Below, in pieces: positions 1 through 9,770 of a stretch of DNA of 64,000 nucleotides. The translations under genes were made by a program, and so were the position numbers. The DNA lies in contig SCFE01000009.1 of the NCBI GenBank assembly GCA_004352715.1, positions 1,196,715 through 1,260,714 on the forward strand. Direction: 5' to 3'. The stretch comes from Hofstenia miamia (lineage: Eukaryota; Xenacoelomorpha; Acoela). Within the stretch, counting starts at the first letter, position 1. Each line of letters opens with the position of its first letter. Under the pieces are notes generated by a model. That model had not been told where the DNA came from and did not search any database. It saw nothing but the letters and a program-made list of their open reading frames with translations.

Positions 1-215
1 GAAATTTTCAAAGGACACTTGTTAATCTTTTCAACAACCTCTGCCACAGCAATAAGCTTTAATAGAAATTTTCAACATTGCAGTAAAATATCTTCCCCAA
101 TATACTTACTCATGCCCCAAGATTTTTAAATTTAAAAAAATAGGCTTGGAGAAAATTCTTTGCAAATGTCAAAAACCTTTTGTCATTTAAAAACGAAACC
201 AGCCTTTTTAAGATT
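1..215 (+). repeat. Dispersed repeat, copy 1 (cut by window start)
   Basis: This stretch aligns by eye with 29707-29900. Shared landmarks in order are the word GAAATTTTCAAA, a 'caacaac..c..c.atagcaata.gcttta' stretch, 'tttcaa.attgca.taaa', 'gcc.ca.gattt.taaattt', 'gacttggggaaaattc' (here 'gcttggagaaaattc') and 'ttgt.gttta'. No coding frame or terminal repeats are visible, so I cannot assign a class. The true left end lies outside the window. Confidence 0.55.
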
Positions 216-1842
216 AAGAAACGAACATTATCAGTCAAAGCGTCCTTAGCAGCCGTAAGAAAGCAATGAGTAATCAACATTTTCAATTCACTAAGCCTCA
301 AATATTTCTAAATCTAGTTATCGCCTATTGATATTGTTTTTAAGGGTAAGTACTTAGAGCAGGCCTGGAACGGGTCAACTTGTGGGCTGGATCGGCTCGG
401 GCTCACAAGCAGTTAACCAGATCGGATCTCATTAAGAATTAGCCACGTCAGGTCACTAAACCTTCTCGGGGGTTGGGCCAAGGCTCATAATTCAGGATGT
501 ATATTCATTGAATTTGAATGCATATATTAAAATACTCTCTAATCGTTCAAAACAACGTTTAAATTTTAATACTTGTAATAACGCTACAACAAACAAGAAA
601 TACACTCAATGTGTCAAATGCAATACTTTCATTTTACTAAGGAGTGCACTGGTTTATGTTCTCAGTGCATCAACAGTATCACACATATAGCATACACTAT
701 ATCCTTCTATGTAAGAAATGTACTGATATTAGATCACAAGTAGTGGACACCTTATAAAAATTCTAGTATTTCACGTATTGAACAGAAATATTAATGTCTA
801 AAGACATTTGTTACACTAAATGATCTAATTAATGAACTAAAAGAAAAATTACGTGCTATATATCTTCATCTAAGCATATTGAAATATCTTCATACAAGAA
901 AGGAGTACTAGTTTTTTGGAATTGAAGAATCGTCACTACACTAAGGACTCATCAGAAATCAGATTGTTCAAATTTAAATTTTTCAATTTTTGTAAAAATA
1001 TGAAGGAACTTAAACGTATAGGAAAATACGATTGCTCGTATTTTAAGCCAATTTTTTCGTGATTTTGGTATTTTGAATGGTAGGAATTTTGTTATCAAAA
1101 ATTGATATTCTTAAAGAATTTTAAAAAAGAATATTTATGAAGCCTGAATTATCCCCCAGTGTTCAAATGAAAGAAAAGTAACTCTTAACAAAGGATCATG
1201 AAAAAATTAACTCTAGAACTTCCAAAAAGGATACAAGAATTAAAAATTTGAGACTAAACGAAAATAACAACCTCTACCTTATAAATTGACTAGGCAAAAC
1301 TAGTTATCAGTTCATTCCTGGAATATCAGAAACATATATTATCTTCATAAAAAATTATTTCTTCTGAATAATTTACAAATTGCTTTCCTAACGAAGACCT
1401 GAATTTATGTAGTTATTGAATTGCTTTATAATAGAAAGATTGGGAACTTAACGTATTATCCGAATGTCATACGAACTTAGGAGCTCAAGAAGGTTCTAAA
1501 TTTTACTTTGTAAAGATATAAATATTTGCAAGATGCCATCAAACTTCAATATAGTTGATTTTGGTTGCTTTGGTATTTTAGATTTGCATAATTTCGCTCT
1601 TCACAAACATTTCATGTTGATTCAGTTACTGTAACATATATACATAAATTTTCTTTACACGAATCAATTTTAACTACAAAAAGTAAATTAAAATACGTGG
1701 AGATTTCAAATTCGTCTTCGATCATCCTGAATCAATCTCATCGTCAAGTATTAATAAAAGCTAAAAAGGAAGTATTTAATTTGTTTTAGAGATATTTTAA
1801 AACAGACTATGATATAACATATAGTTGGAAAAGAATTTTACT
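216..1842. other. AT-rich stretch without a recognised gene
   Basis: I see no convincing coding frame, splice pair or terminal repeats here. The only departure from AT-rich sequence is a short GC-richer patch at about 358-490, built from words such as GGGCTGG, GGCTCGGGCTC and GGGTTGGGCC. That patch is one of several phrase clusters described in the findings. Confidence 0.5.
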
Positions 1843-2405
1843 CCCTGTACTTGTCTATCTTCTCTTTCTCCTTGCTTTGACTTCTGCTATACCTTGTTTG
1901 TCTCTCTAATTCCATCCTACTCAGGTATGCTGTCTTTCTTTCACTCTCAGTTTTTATCTTCCTTAACTACTTAGGGACCTCCAGTATTGACCCTCTAGGT
2001 TGTGCTTCTACATATTCCCTTAGCCCTAGTGCTTCTGCTTCTACTGTTTCCTCTACACTCAGCAGTCCTTTCCCTCCTTTATGCCTTGTCATGTACAGCC
2101 TATCTACATCTCCATTGAGGTTGAATGCTCTCTCTGCTGCTAGTATCTTCCTTGTCTCCCTGTCTAATTCCCTCAGTTCATTCTTATTCCACCTAACTAT
2201 TCCTGCTGAATATCTCAACACTGGTATATGCCCACGTATTAATTGCCTTTATGCTGTTCTGCCCATTTAATGCTGAAGTACTTTCCTTGCTCTCCTCTTG
2301 TATTCATTTCTTAGCCTCGTCTTCATTTCCTCATGATCTGTTCTATCTTTCTCTATCACACCTAAGTACTTGTACTCCTCTTTGACTTCCTCAATCTTAT
2401 CCCCA
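1843..2405 (-). pseudogene. R4/Dong-like LINE fragment A1b (RT thumb, internal deletion)
   Basis: Read on the minus strand, this is part of a non-LTR retrotransposon ORF. It begins inside the reverse transcriptase C-terminal region (a 'Y-K-Y-L-G-V-I-E-K-D-R-T-D' stretch near 2360-2390) and passes through 'RYSAGIVRWNKNE' (about 2190-2220) and 'TRHKGGKGLLSVEETVEAEA' (about 2040-2100). Near 1900 it then jumps to the 'SKEKEKIDKY' segment that follows the endonuclease core. Compared with the longer plus-strand copy at 33955-35475, the cysteine-rich motif and the RPD endonuclease core are missing between these segments, so there is an internal deletion of roughly half a kilobase. The piece is 5'-truncated and lacks a normal 3' end. 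It lies directly behind the 3' tail of fragment A1, either as a separate insertion or as a rearranged part of the same one. Confidence 0.8.
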
Positions 2406-2424
2406 CTGCGTCTTTACCAACTGG

Positions 2425-2773
2425 GCTCCCAGCCCACATTATTATTACTATTATCCTTGCATCTCACAGCTTCATGCTGGTATCCCTCTCAGCTCGGGGA
2501 ACTCACCAGTTCCCAGGGAGTCTGAGAGCTTTCCTCAGGACTCTAGCTGTTCCTAACAATGCTGCCTTCTGTGCTACTGCTCCTCTTTACTTTGGTACTC
2601 CCAACTCCTCCAAGTATCTTTTATGCTTCTTACTCACTGCTCCTAGTGCTCCTACAACTACTGGGACTACTTCAACTTTCTTTAACTTCCACAGCCTTTC
2701 TATTTCCTCTGCTAACTCTCTGTACTTGTCTATCTTCTCTTTCTCCTTGCTTTCTACATTTCTGTCCTTTGGT
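2425..2773 (-). pseudogene. R4/Dong-like LINE fragment A1 (ORF C-terminus and 3' tail)
   Basis: On the minus strand this encodes the end of a LINE ORF. It reads 'PKDRNVESKEKEKIDKYREL' next to the gap, then 'LWKLKKVEVVPVVVGALGAV', 'KKHKRYLEELGVPK' and a tail rich in alanine and leucine, ending at the stop codon at 2472-2474. These residues follow the RPD-type restriction-like endonuclease of R2/R4/NeSL-class elements. The catalytic residues themselves would lie in the N-gap that starts at 2774. A short 3' UTR and an imperfect TAA-rich tail (minus strand 'ataatagtaataataatg') follow at 2430-2460. This frame has no stop in the visible part, so this copy is less decayed than the plus-strand copy, whose equivalent of 'HKRY' carries a TGA. 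Confidence 0.8.
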
Positions 2774-3773
2774 NNNNNNNNNNNNNNNNNNNNNNNNNNN
2801 NNNNNNNNNNNNNNNNNNNNNNNNNNNNNNNNNNNNNNNNNNNNNNNNNNNNNNNNNNNNNNNNNNNNNNNNNNNNNNNNNNNNNNNNNNNNNNNNNNNN
2901 NNNNNNNNNNNNNNNNNNNNNNNNNNNNNNNNNNNNNNNNNNNNNNNNNNNNNNNNNNNNNNNNNNNNNNNNNNNNNNNNNNNNNNNNNNNNNNNNNNNN
3001 NNNNNNNNNNNNNNNNNNNNNNNNNNNNNNNNNNNNNNNNNNNNNNNNNNNNNNNNNNNNNNNNNNNNNNNNNNNNNNNNNNNNNNNNNNNNNNNNNNNN
3101 NNNNNNNNNNNNNNNNNNNNNNNNNNNNNNNNNNNNNNNNNNNNNNNNNNNNNNNNNNNNNNNNNNNNNNNNNNNNNNNNNNNNNNNNNNNNNNNNNNNN
3201 NNNNNNNNNNNNNNNNNNNNNNNNNNNNNNNNNNNNNNNNNNNNNNNNNNNNNNNNNNNNNNNNNNNNNNNNNNNNNNNNNNNNNNNNNNNNNNNNNNNN
3301 NNNNNNNNNNNNNNNNNNNNNNNNNNNNNNNNNNNNNNNNNNNNNNNNNNNNNNNNNNNNNNNNNNNNNNNNNNNNNNNNNNNNNNNNNNNNNNNNNNNN
3401 NNNNNNNNNNNNNNNNNNNNNNNNNNNNNNNNNNNNNNNNNNNNNNNNNNNNNNNNNNNNNNNNNNNNNNNNNNNNNNNNNNNNNNNNNNNNNNNNNNNN
3501 NNNNNNNNNNNNNNNNNNNNNNNNNNNNNNNNNNNNNNNNNNNNNNNNNNNNNNNNNNNNNNNNNNNNNNNNNNNNNNNNNNNNNNNNNNNNNNNNNNNN
3601 NNNNNNNNNNNNNNNNNNNNNNNNNNNNNNNNNNNNNNNNNNNNNNNNNNNNNNNNNNNNNNNNNNNNNNNNNNNNNNNNNNNNNNNNNNNNNNNNNNNN
3701 NNNNNNNNNNNNNNNNNNNNNNNNNNNNNNNNNNNNNNNNNNNNNNNNNNNNNNNNNNNNNNNNNNNNNNNNN
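2774..3773. other. Assembly gap (exactly 1000 N)
   Basis: This is a run of N. Its round length suggests a default placeholder rather than a measured gap. It removes the catalytic part of LINE fragment A1. It is followed at 3774-3792 by a (TA)n run. Confidence 0.95.
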
Positions 3774-4204
3774 TATATATATATATATATATCATTTTAA
3801 ATATAATTCATTGTAAATATTTTTCCTTCCAAATTTGTTCTGAAAAAGATATTGAACGTATATAAATATTTATTATAAAACATTAAAATCCAATTAAAAA
3901 GAAACTGTGAAATTTTATTAAAAATCAATTGAATAAAGCTGTTTAACAATCTCCTCAACATAATGGACTTTCATTAAAAAAAGAGAAATTCTATTGAACA
4001 AATAAATGATGGGCATTACATTATATTCAATATCTTTATTTTCTTAAAGTTGCATTCATGGATAGTACATAATCCCTATTTCTGGCTTTTATTACCAAAC
4101 ATTATATATTTTCCCATTTGCCTTCTTGATTGATTTTTAATTAGCCTAAGGCAAAATGTAATAAGAGCATAGAATTTGAACACTACATGTTTGAAAAAGA
4201 ATTC
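3774..4204. other. (TA)n run and AT-rich sequence, nothing recognised
   Basis: A short (TA)n microsatellite at the gap edge is followed by AT-rich DNA. I see no coding, RNA or terminal-repeat signal. Confidence 0.5.
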
Positions 4205-4655
4205 TTCGAAATTCATCATTCCTTCATAAAGATGGAGTCTGCCAGGACCTTCCCAGACGAAACACCCCCAAACGTAACATTTTCAGGATGTATCACTTGT
4301 TGATTGAAATTGAGTGATGTCAGCTTTTCTCCAGAGGCGCGCCTCACACATTTAACATGTTGGCCTTTGGCATGAAAGTGAATCTGATCAGTGTACAACA
4401 CCTTCTTCCACTGTTCATCTGACCAATTATTGTGTTCGTCTCACTGTTCTGGAGCTTACAGATAGATTTTCATCGATCCGATATTTGTTGAAGGTCCTTC
4501 TAGGATTTACCTTGCTTTTCAGGACAAGTCTTCTTTTTTCCCTGACAGTCGTTTTCTGCTTTCGTCCACATTTCTGTTTGCGGCTTGGAGACAAAGTGTC
4601 AGTTTGAAAAAATGGTGCACACCTTCTTGATTCTTTAAGGTATACTTACTCATTG
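4205..4655 (-). pseudogene. Decayed Tc1-like transposase fragment
   Basis: Read on the minus strand from about 4640, the sequence gives an N-terminal DNA-binding region: 'LSPSRKQKCGRKQKTTVREK', then a second helix-turn-helix ending in 'SVSSRTVRR' near 4450. After a frame change it gives the start of the catalytic domain at 4216-4425: 'NWSDEQWKKVLYTDQIHF', later 'VRRASGE' and 'HPENVTFGGVSSG'. Tc1 family transposases carry the first catalytic Asp in an 'FSDE'-like motif; here it appears as 'YTDQI'. The linker between the helix-turn-helix and the catalytic start is much shorter than in the family, so an internal deletion is likely. The second Asp and the final acidic residue are absent. I found no terminal inverted repeats. 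Confidence 0.7.
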
Positions 4656-5103
4656 TTAAAATTTTACTCCTGTTCCTTGGGCTAATATCAAATGCACAAA
4701 ACCAACAGAACCAGTCCCACTTTCAATGCAGAGCCTAATAAAAGTTTGACATATGCGTACAACTGGGTACCTTAATGTAAGAATGAAAATCATTTTACCA
4801 ATGTATGATGATCACATTTATTACTTATTTCGTTCCTAAAATTCTTAAAACACAACATATGGTTTGTTTAAAGTTTATTCATTTATTAAATATCGAATGC
4901 AGCCCATTAAAATCCCCGTGTATAGCACGGGCAGTTTCCAAGTTCTAACAACAATAAGCCATTTTCTATAGTCAAATAACGTAAAAATTCGAAATAATCC
5001 TTATGAATTACGCAAAAACTGTGACAAATATTCTGAATTCTTAGCATGTAGAAAAGTTTAGTCGAAATTATTGGATTCAAAGTCAAGTTAATTTGGCTTC
5101 TGT
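4656..5103. other. AT-rich sequence, nothing recognised
   Basis: I see no coding frame or repeat structure before the gap at 5104-6103. Confidence 0.5.
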
Positions 5104-6103
5104 NNNNNNNNNNNNNNNNNNNNNNNNNNNNNNNNNNNNNNNNNNNNNNNNNNNNNNNNNNNNNNNNNNNNNNNNNNNNNNNNNNNNNNNNNNNNNNNNN
5201 NNNNNNNNNNNNNNNNNNNNNNNNNNNNNNNNNNNNNNNNNNNNNNNNNNNNNNNNNNNNNNNNNNNNNNNNNNNNNNNNNNNNNNNNNNNNNNNNNNNN
5301 NNNNNNNNNNNNNNNNNNNNNNNNNNNNNNNNNNNNNNNNNNNNNNNNNNNNNNNNNNNNNNNNNNNNNNNNNNNNNNNNNNNNNNNNNNNNNNNNNNNN
5401 NNNNNNNNNNNNNNNNNNNNNNNNNNNNNNNNNNNNNNNNNNNNNNNNNNNNNNNNNNNNNNNNNNNNNNNNNNNNNNNNNNNNNNNNNNNNNNNNNNNN
5501 NNNNNNNNNNNNNNNNNNNNNNNNNNNNNNNNNNNNNNNNNNNNNNNNNNNNNNNNNNNNNNNNNNNNNNNNNNNNNNNNNNNNNNNNNNNNNNNNNNNN
5601 NNNNNNNNNNNNNNNNNNNNNNNNNNNNNNNNNNNNNNNNNNNNNNNNNNNNNNNNNNNNNNNNNNNNNNNNNNNNNNNNNNNNNNNNNNNNNNNNNNNN
5701 NNNNNNNNNNNNNNNNNNNNNNNNNNNNNNNNNNNNNNNNNNNNNNNNNNNNNNNNNNNNNNNNNNNNNNNNNNNNNNNNNNNNNNNNNNNNNNNNNNNN
5801 NNNNNNNNNNNNNNNNNNNNNNNNNNNNNNNNNNNNNNNNNNNNNNNNNNNNNNNNNNNNNNNNNNNNNNNNNNNNNNNNNNNNNNNNNNNNNNNNNNNN
5901 NNNNNNNNNNNNNNNNNNNNNNNNNNNNNNNNNNNNNNNNNNNNNNNNNNNNNNNNNNNNNNNNNNNNNNNNNNNNNNNNNNNNNNNNNNNNNNNNNNNN
6001 NNNNNNNNNNNNNNNNNNNNNNNNNNNNNNNNNNNNNNNNNNNNNNNNNNNNNNNNNNNNNNNNNNNNNNNNNNNNNNNNNNNNNNNNNNNNNNNNNNNN
6101 NNN
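5104..6103. other. Assembly gap (exactly 1000 N)
   Basis: This run of N has the same round length as the gap at 2774-3773. It hides the body of the plus-strand LINE whose tail follows. Confidence 0.95.
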
Positions 6104-6305
6104 ACATTAGGGGACGGTAATACACTTCATGCATTCGAAACATACATCCAACATTGAGCACCTACACAAACATTCACACAAACATTGATTATATTATTAT
6201 ATATTGTACATAATAATTTGTAGTAATTTATTGCTTATATTTTATTTTTCTTTTGTCATGTGTTAGTTTGTAGAATTTGTATACATTAAGCAATAAATTT
6301 GCTTT
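6104..6305 (+). mobile_element. 3' tail of a family B LINE, plus strand
   Basis: The segment ending 'ttagtttgtagaatttgta' then 'gcaataaatttgctttgac' matches, in reverse complement, the sequence at 35495-35553. There it lies downstream of the minus-strand APE LINE with a YADD reverse transcriptase at 36.4-38.0 kb. I therefore read it as that family's 3' UTR. It includes an AATAAA-like signal at about 6290 and runs straight into the (ATT)n array at 6306. Upstream sequence is lost in the gap. The link to family B rests on this shared tail only. Confidence 0.55.
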
Positions 6306-6347
6306 GACTCTTATTATTTTTATTATTATTATTTTTATTATTATTAC

Positions 6348-6416
<69 letters not shown>
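6306..6416. repeat. (ATT)n microsatellite
   Basis: A nearly uninterrupted ATT/TTA array of about 110 bp separates the plus-strand LINE tail on its left from the minus-strand R4/Dong-like LINE fragment on its right. It may be the TAA-type tail of either element. Confidence 0.9.
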
Positions 6417-6905
6417 CAGTATTATAATTAATATTATAATCTCATTCCTTCTTCAGCTTCATTCTTGTGTGACTCTCAGCTTAGAAAACATACCAGCTCC
6501 CAAGGTGTCAGAGCATTCCTCAGGACTCTAGCTCTTCCTACCAGTGCTGTCTTTGTGTCTTTTGTACCACTCATCCACTCATCAAAGTATCGCTTATGTT
6601 TCCTACTTACTGTTCTTAGTGATTCAACTACTACCGGGACAACTTCGAGCTTTTTTAGCTACCATAATATCTCTATTTCCCCTGCCAACTCCCTGTACTT
6701 GTCTATCTATCTCTCCACTTGCTTTCTACATTCCTGTTATTTGGTACTTCTATGTCTATCACTATTCTTATTCTTTCCTCTTTATCTTCTTCTTCTATTT
6801 CTGACCTTCGTGCATTTTATAATTTTGACAACTTGCATGTTGAACTCCACATTATCTTAACCTTCTTATTCTCAATTACTGCCTGTGATTTATCCTCCTG
6901 CCACT
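6417..6905 (-). pseudogene. R4/Dong-like LINE fragment A3 (C-terminus and 3' end)
   Basis: On the minus strand the sequence is a degenerate copy of the last part of the family A ORF. It has a 'VIENKK' equivalent near 6870, a decayed endonuclease segment, 'NNRNVESK' near 6740, an equivalent of 'WKLKKVEVVPVVV' near 6640, and the terminal 'GRARVLR' near 6520. Several frameshifts and stops are present. The 'atgaagctg' that ends the ORF in other copies appears near 6450 and is followed by a TAA-rich tail merging with (ATT)n at 6306-6416. The 5' truncation point is about 6905. It sits head to head with the plus-strand LINE tail at 6104-6305. Confidence 0.75.
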
Positions 6906-7249
6906 AATCCTCCTGCCTTTATCATCTTACTAGTCTGCCTTTTGTATAGAAATGGCTTTGTATTTACATGCACGCGTTAATTCAAATACAAAAGTCAGAT
7001 AATAATTTAAATCGTTAACTAAGATCGAAAATAGCTAGAAGGTTGTCAAACTGCACTCTGATACCTCAAAAGAATTACAAATATAAACAATAATGGTTGT
7101 ATTAGGATAGACACTACACTATCACTTTGCCATCTTTCTCTCTAAGAACTCAGCCCTTTCCAAGAAACAATTGCATTCAAGTCAGAGTTGGAACCGGTCT
7201 TAGGCCGATTTTAATGGGCAAATTTTATTTGTGTTGTACATTTAATCTA

Positions 7250-7283
<34 letters not shown>
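6906..7283. other. AT-rich sequence ending in (TA)n
   Basis: There is no gene signal. A (TA)n microsatellite occupies about 7254-7283. Confidence 0.6.
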
Positions 7284-7287
<4 letters not shown>

Positions 7288-7511
7288 TGTCTTAATCTAC
7301 ACAATTACACTAATATAACTATTTATAGCAATACCCAATTCTCTATTTATCAATTCTTTGCATAANNNNNNNNNNNNNNNNNNNNNNNNNNNNNNNNNNN
7401 NNNNNNNNNNNNNNNNNNNNNATATATATATATTGTCTTAATCTACACAATTACACTAATATAACTATTTATAGCAATACCCAATTCTCTATTTATCAAT
7501 TCTTTGCATAA
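7284..7511. repeat. Near-identical 78-bp repeats on both sides of a 56-N gap
   Basis: The sequence from 'ttgtcttaatctacacaatt' to 'caattctttgcataa' occurs at about 7288-7365 and again at 7434-7511, with the N-gap 7366-7421 and (TA)n between. The two copies look identical by eye. The likely explanation is an unresolved (TA)n repeat whose flank was assembled twice. A true tandem duplication is the alternative. Confidence 0.8.
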
Positions 7512-7514
7512 CTG

Positions 7515-7840
7515 TAATCAGTTTCTCCTCCTTTTTCAGTGAAATTAATGTGTGAGCGTCTCAACTGGCTTGGTTAGTATATCGTGTATGATAGTGAAAA
7601 TATGCTAAGCTAAGAGTAGCATTATAAATCACTATTATTTTTACTATTGTAAAGCGTTGCACTCTTATCAACAAATATTGCTGCTCAAAAGTGATGTAGA
7701 CCAAAATTATGCACTAAAATAAAACAAGAATTAAAAAGATTCGTCTTCAAATCTTTTGAAGCGGATTGGATTTGATGATGCCTGTAAATTGGATGGAAGT
7801 GAATTCCAGAGATATGGTCCATTTTATGAAAAACTTCTTA
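7515..7840 (-). mobile_element. LINE-like 3' terminal segment, family D copy 1
   Basis: This segment is the reverse complement of 33640-33951 with only moderate divergence. In the other copy one frame reads 'NGPYLWNSLPSKLQALSNPI' followed by 'QFKK'. That is the 'R-G-P-x-L-W-N-S-L-P ... F-K' signature seen at the extreme C-terminus of CR1/L2/Jockey-type LINE ORF2. About 200 bp of shared 3' UTR ends at 'ctgaaaaaggaggag'. No reverse transcriptase core remains. I infer the class from this short C-terminal motif. Confidence 0.6.
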
Positions 7841-8254
7841 GCTCCTAACTTTGGTTTACAATTTTGTGGCATTTGAATAATAAAGTAGTAAGTAAAGAAA
7901 TAAATATATTTAAAATTTTTCCTCTAAAGCCAAACATAATTACTGCTCTAGTAAGATAGGTCAAAACATCTCAACTGACATCTGAGTTTGAATGTGCTTG
8001 CAACGAAAAATCGTTCAAATATGTTTTGAGTGTCACATCCAATATTAGAAAAATACAAGGATTAAAAAGTTTCTTTATTTTTTGAAGCTTCATACATTTT
8101 CTTCATTATATACAACTTCTGCTAATATTATTTAGTTAGTTCCATAAAAAATTGAAAGAAAATTAAGTGCTGAAAAATTTTCTAGCTTTAAATATATTCG
8201 ATCTCGACTTTCAAAAACACCGAAGACATTTTATATGATAAAATGAAACGTTCG

Positions 8255-8545
8255 TTATGGATTGCCCTTTCTTTATGTATCCTATATTATTCCCATTCTC
8301 ATGTACGCCTCCAACGCTTTACATCCTTCAAAAGGCTACACAAAACTGTTAGAAAGGTTCCTAAACAATATCTTGCTCTAGATTATATTTAGATCCGATT
8401 AAATTCTTCTACGAAATTATGAAGAACTCATTTCATTTTATTAAGTATTACATCAAATGAAATATGCTATATTAATATCTAGAGCTTTATATTCCTTTCT
8501 TTGCCTACGACGTATTTTCTGAGAAGCAATCAGATCATTTTGCTT
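8255..8545 (+). pseudogene. LINE reverse transcriptase thumb fragment
   Basis: One plus frame reads 'SYIIPILMYASNALHPSKGY' and then 'LLERFLNNIL'. This corresponds to the 'lpillYaspaLhPs...LErfqn' segment that follows the palm domain in APE-type LINE reverse transcriptases. After frame changes 'FYEIMKN' follows, and then an arginine-rich stretch, as in the thumb-to-C-terminus of these ORF2 proteins. No palm motifs, endonuclease or ends are visible. It may belong to the same element family as the tail at 7515-7840, but that is not shown. Confidence 0.55.
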
Positions 8546-9089
8546 AACTTGAAGTTTGTTTTCAATTGACCAAAAAGTTTTTTCTAAGCTAACAATGGTT
8601 AGACAATACTCCAATAATAGTGATATATCTGATATCTAGCAAACAAAAAATGCAGGCTCGTTGCCAGTACTTTTTTCAGGGAGGGGGCTCAAGCTCTCAA
8701 ACATCCATTATTTTTAGATAGTAGTTTATCCCTCCGATGAAAATTGGGGTCCATTGTACCCCAGAGTCAATTCTTAAACTTCTTGTCAATTAATAAATAT
8801 AATGAATTTAGGAAAGTTCTTGGAAAAATTAAATATTTTATGTATTGTTTTAAGTAATGTACTAAAAATTTGCATAATTAAAGAATTTTTGCAACTTAAA
8901 TAGCTAGTTTAATTTTCTTTATTGTCATTTGAGGGTTAAGATATCCTTATCCTGCAAAAAAACTATTTTAATAATGGAGGAATTGTGGTAGGTTGTCTTT
9001 AAATGACAATCGATGCACTGAACACATGTGTATAGTTCGGAAGGGTGCTTCAAAAATTTCCAATGTACACTTGGTGGCACCTTCTATTA
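8546..9089. other. AT-rich sequence, nothing recognised
   Basis: I see no coding or repeat structure beyond a purine-rich stretch near 8680-8695. Confidence 0.5.
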
Positions 9090-9770
9090 CTTTGGTTTTA
9101 ACGTCTGATATAGGTGCGGGACTCCGTACAACGACGTGCCCATTGAGTGTTAGTTATTAATATCAAGAAAATATCGCGAGGAGGTACTTCCTAGGACGAT
9201 TTGGGCATAGCCCTTACGGCTCCCATGAGTTACCTGTGGAGGTGTTACTGAAGCAGTCAACAGATTAACTCAGTGGGTGAAGCCAATGATCCGGGTCCGG
9301 ACCATACCTCTAGAAGTGTGCCTGGCTGATTTGATCTTAAGAATCCTCTGGCGACCCGTGGCACGCAGAGTGCTGATATGTGTTGAGTCTGATCAGCAGA
9401 ATGAAGCCGAAGGTCAAACTTCAGTTGATAGGATTGCGCTTTTCCCGCTTTTGCCAACCAAGGCTACGAACTGTGGTAACTTTAGAGAGCACCTGCTGAC
9501 TTGCTATATAGATCCGTGCAAAATAATTTCGAAGCAATATTTACTAAAATGCATAGCATTCTAGCTAGATAGAGGCCTCGCTCAACTCCTTAATGAATGT
9601 TAGATCATCCCTACCTTTGACACAGCAATGCTGCCTTAACAGGAAGGCACAGCAAACGCTGGTCTAGGGCTTATCTCATAGGCCAGAGACAGAGAGTCTC
9701 CTCTCTGTATAACTGCCCCATGAGACGCACCCGAGCTGGTGTCAGTAGCAGTTTTGGGACACTAAGCACG
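9090..9770. other. GC-richer island of unknown nature
   Basis: This block is clearly richer in G and C than everything around it. Neither strand has a long convincing frame; the longest open stretches, about 95 codons plus and 66 minus, have no recognisable motif. It contains words such as GGGTCCGGACC and several GAG/CTC inverted words (for example 'gagagtctcctctc' near 9695). It is not a tRNA, 5S rRNA or any rRNA segment I can recognise. It could be an untranslated leader or a SINE, a foreign insertion, or a decayed exon cluster. Confidence 0.4.

Noticed and set aside
6277-6531. Isoleucine-rich protein across the (ATT)n array
   Set aside because: It is only the translation of a microsatellite.
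9277-9564. 95-codon protein in the GC-rich island
   Set aside because: Both strands are open over short spans as expected in GC-richer DNA, and neither shows a motif.
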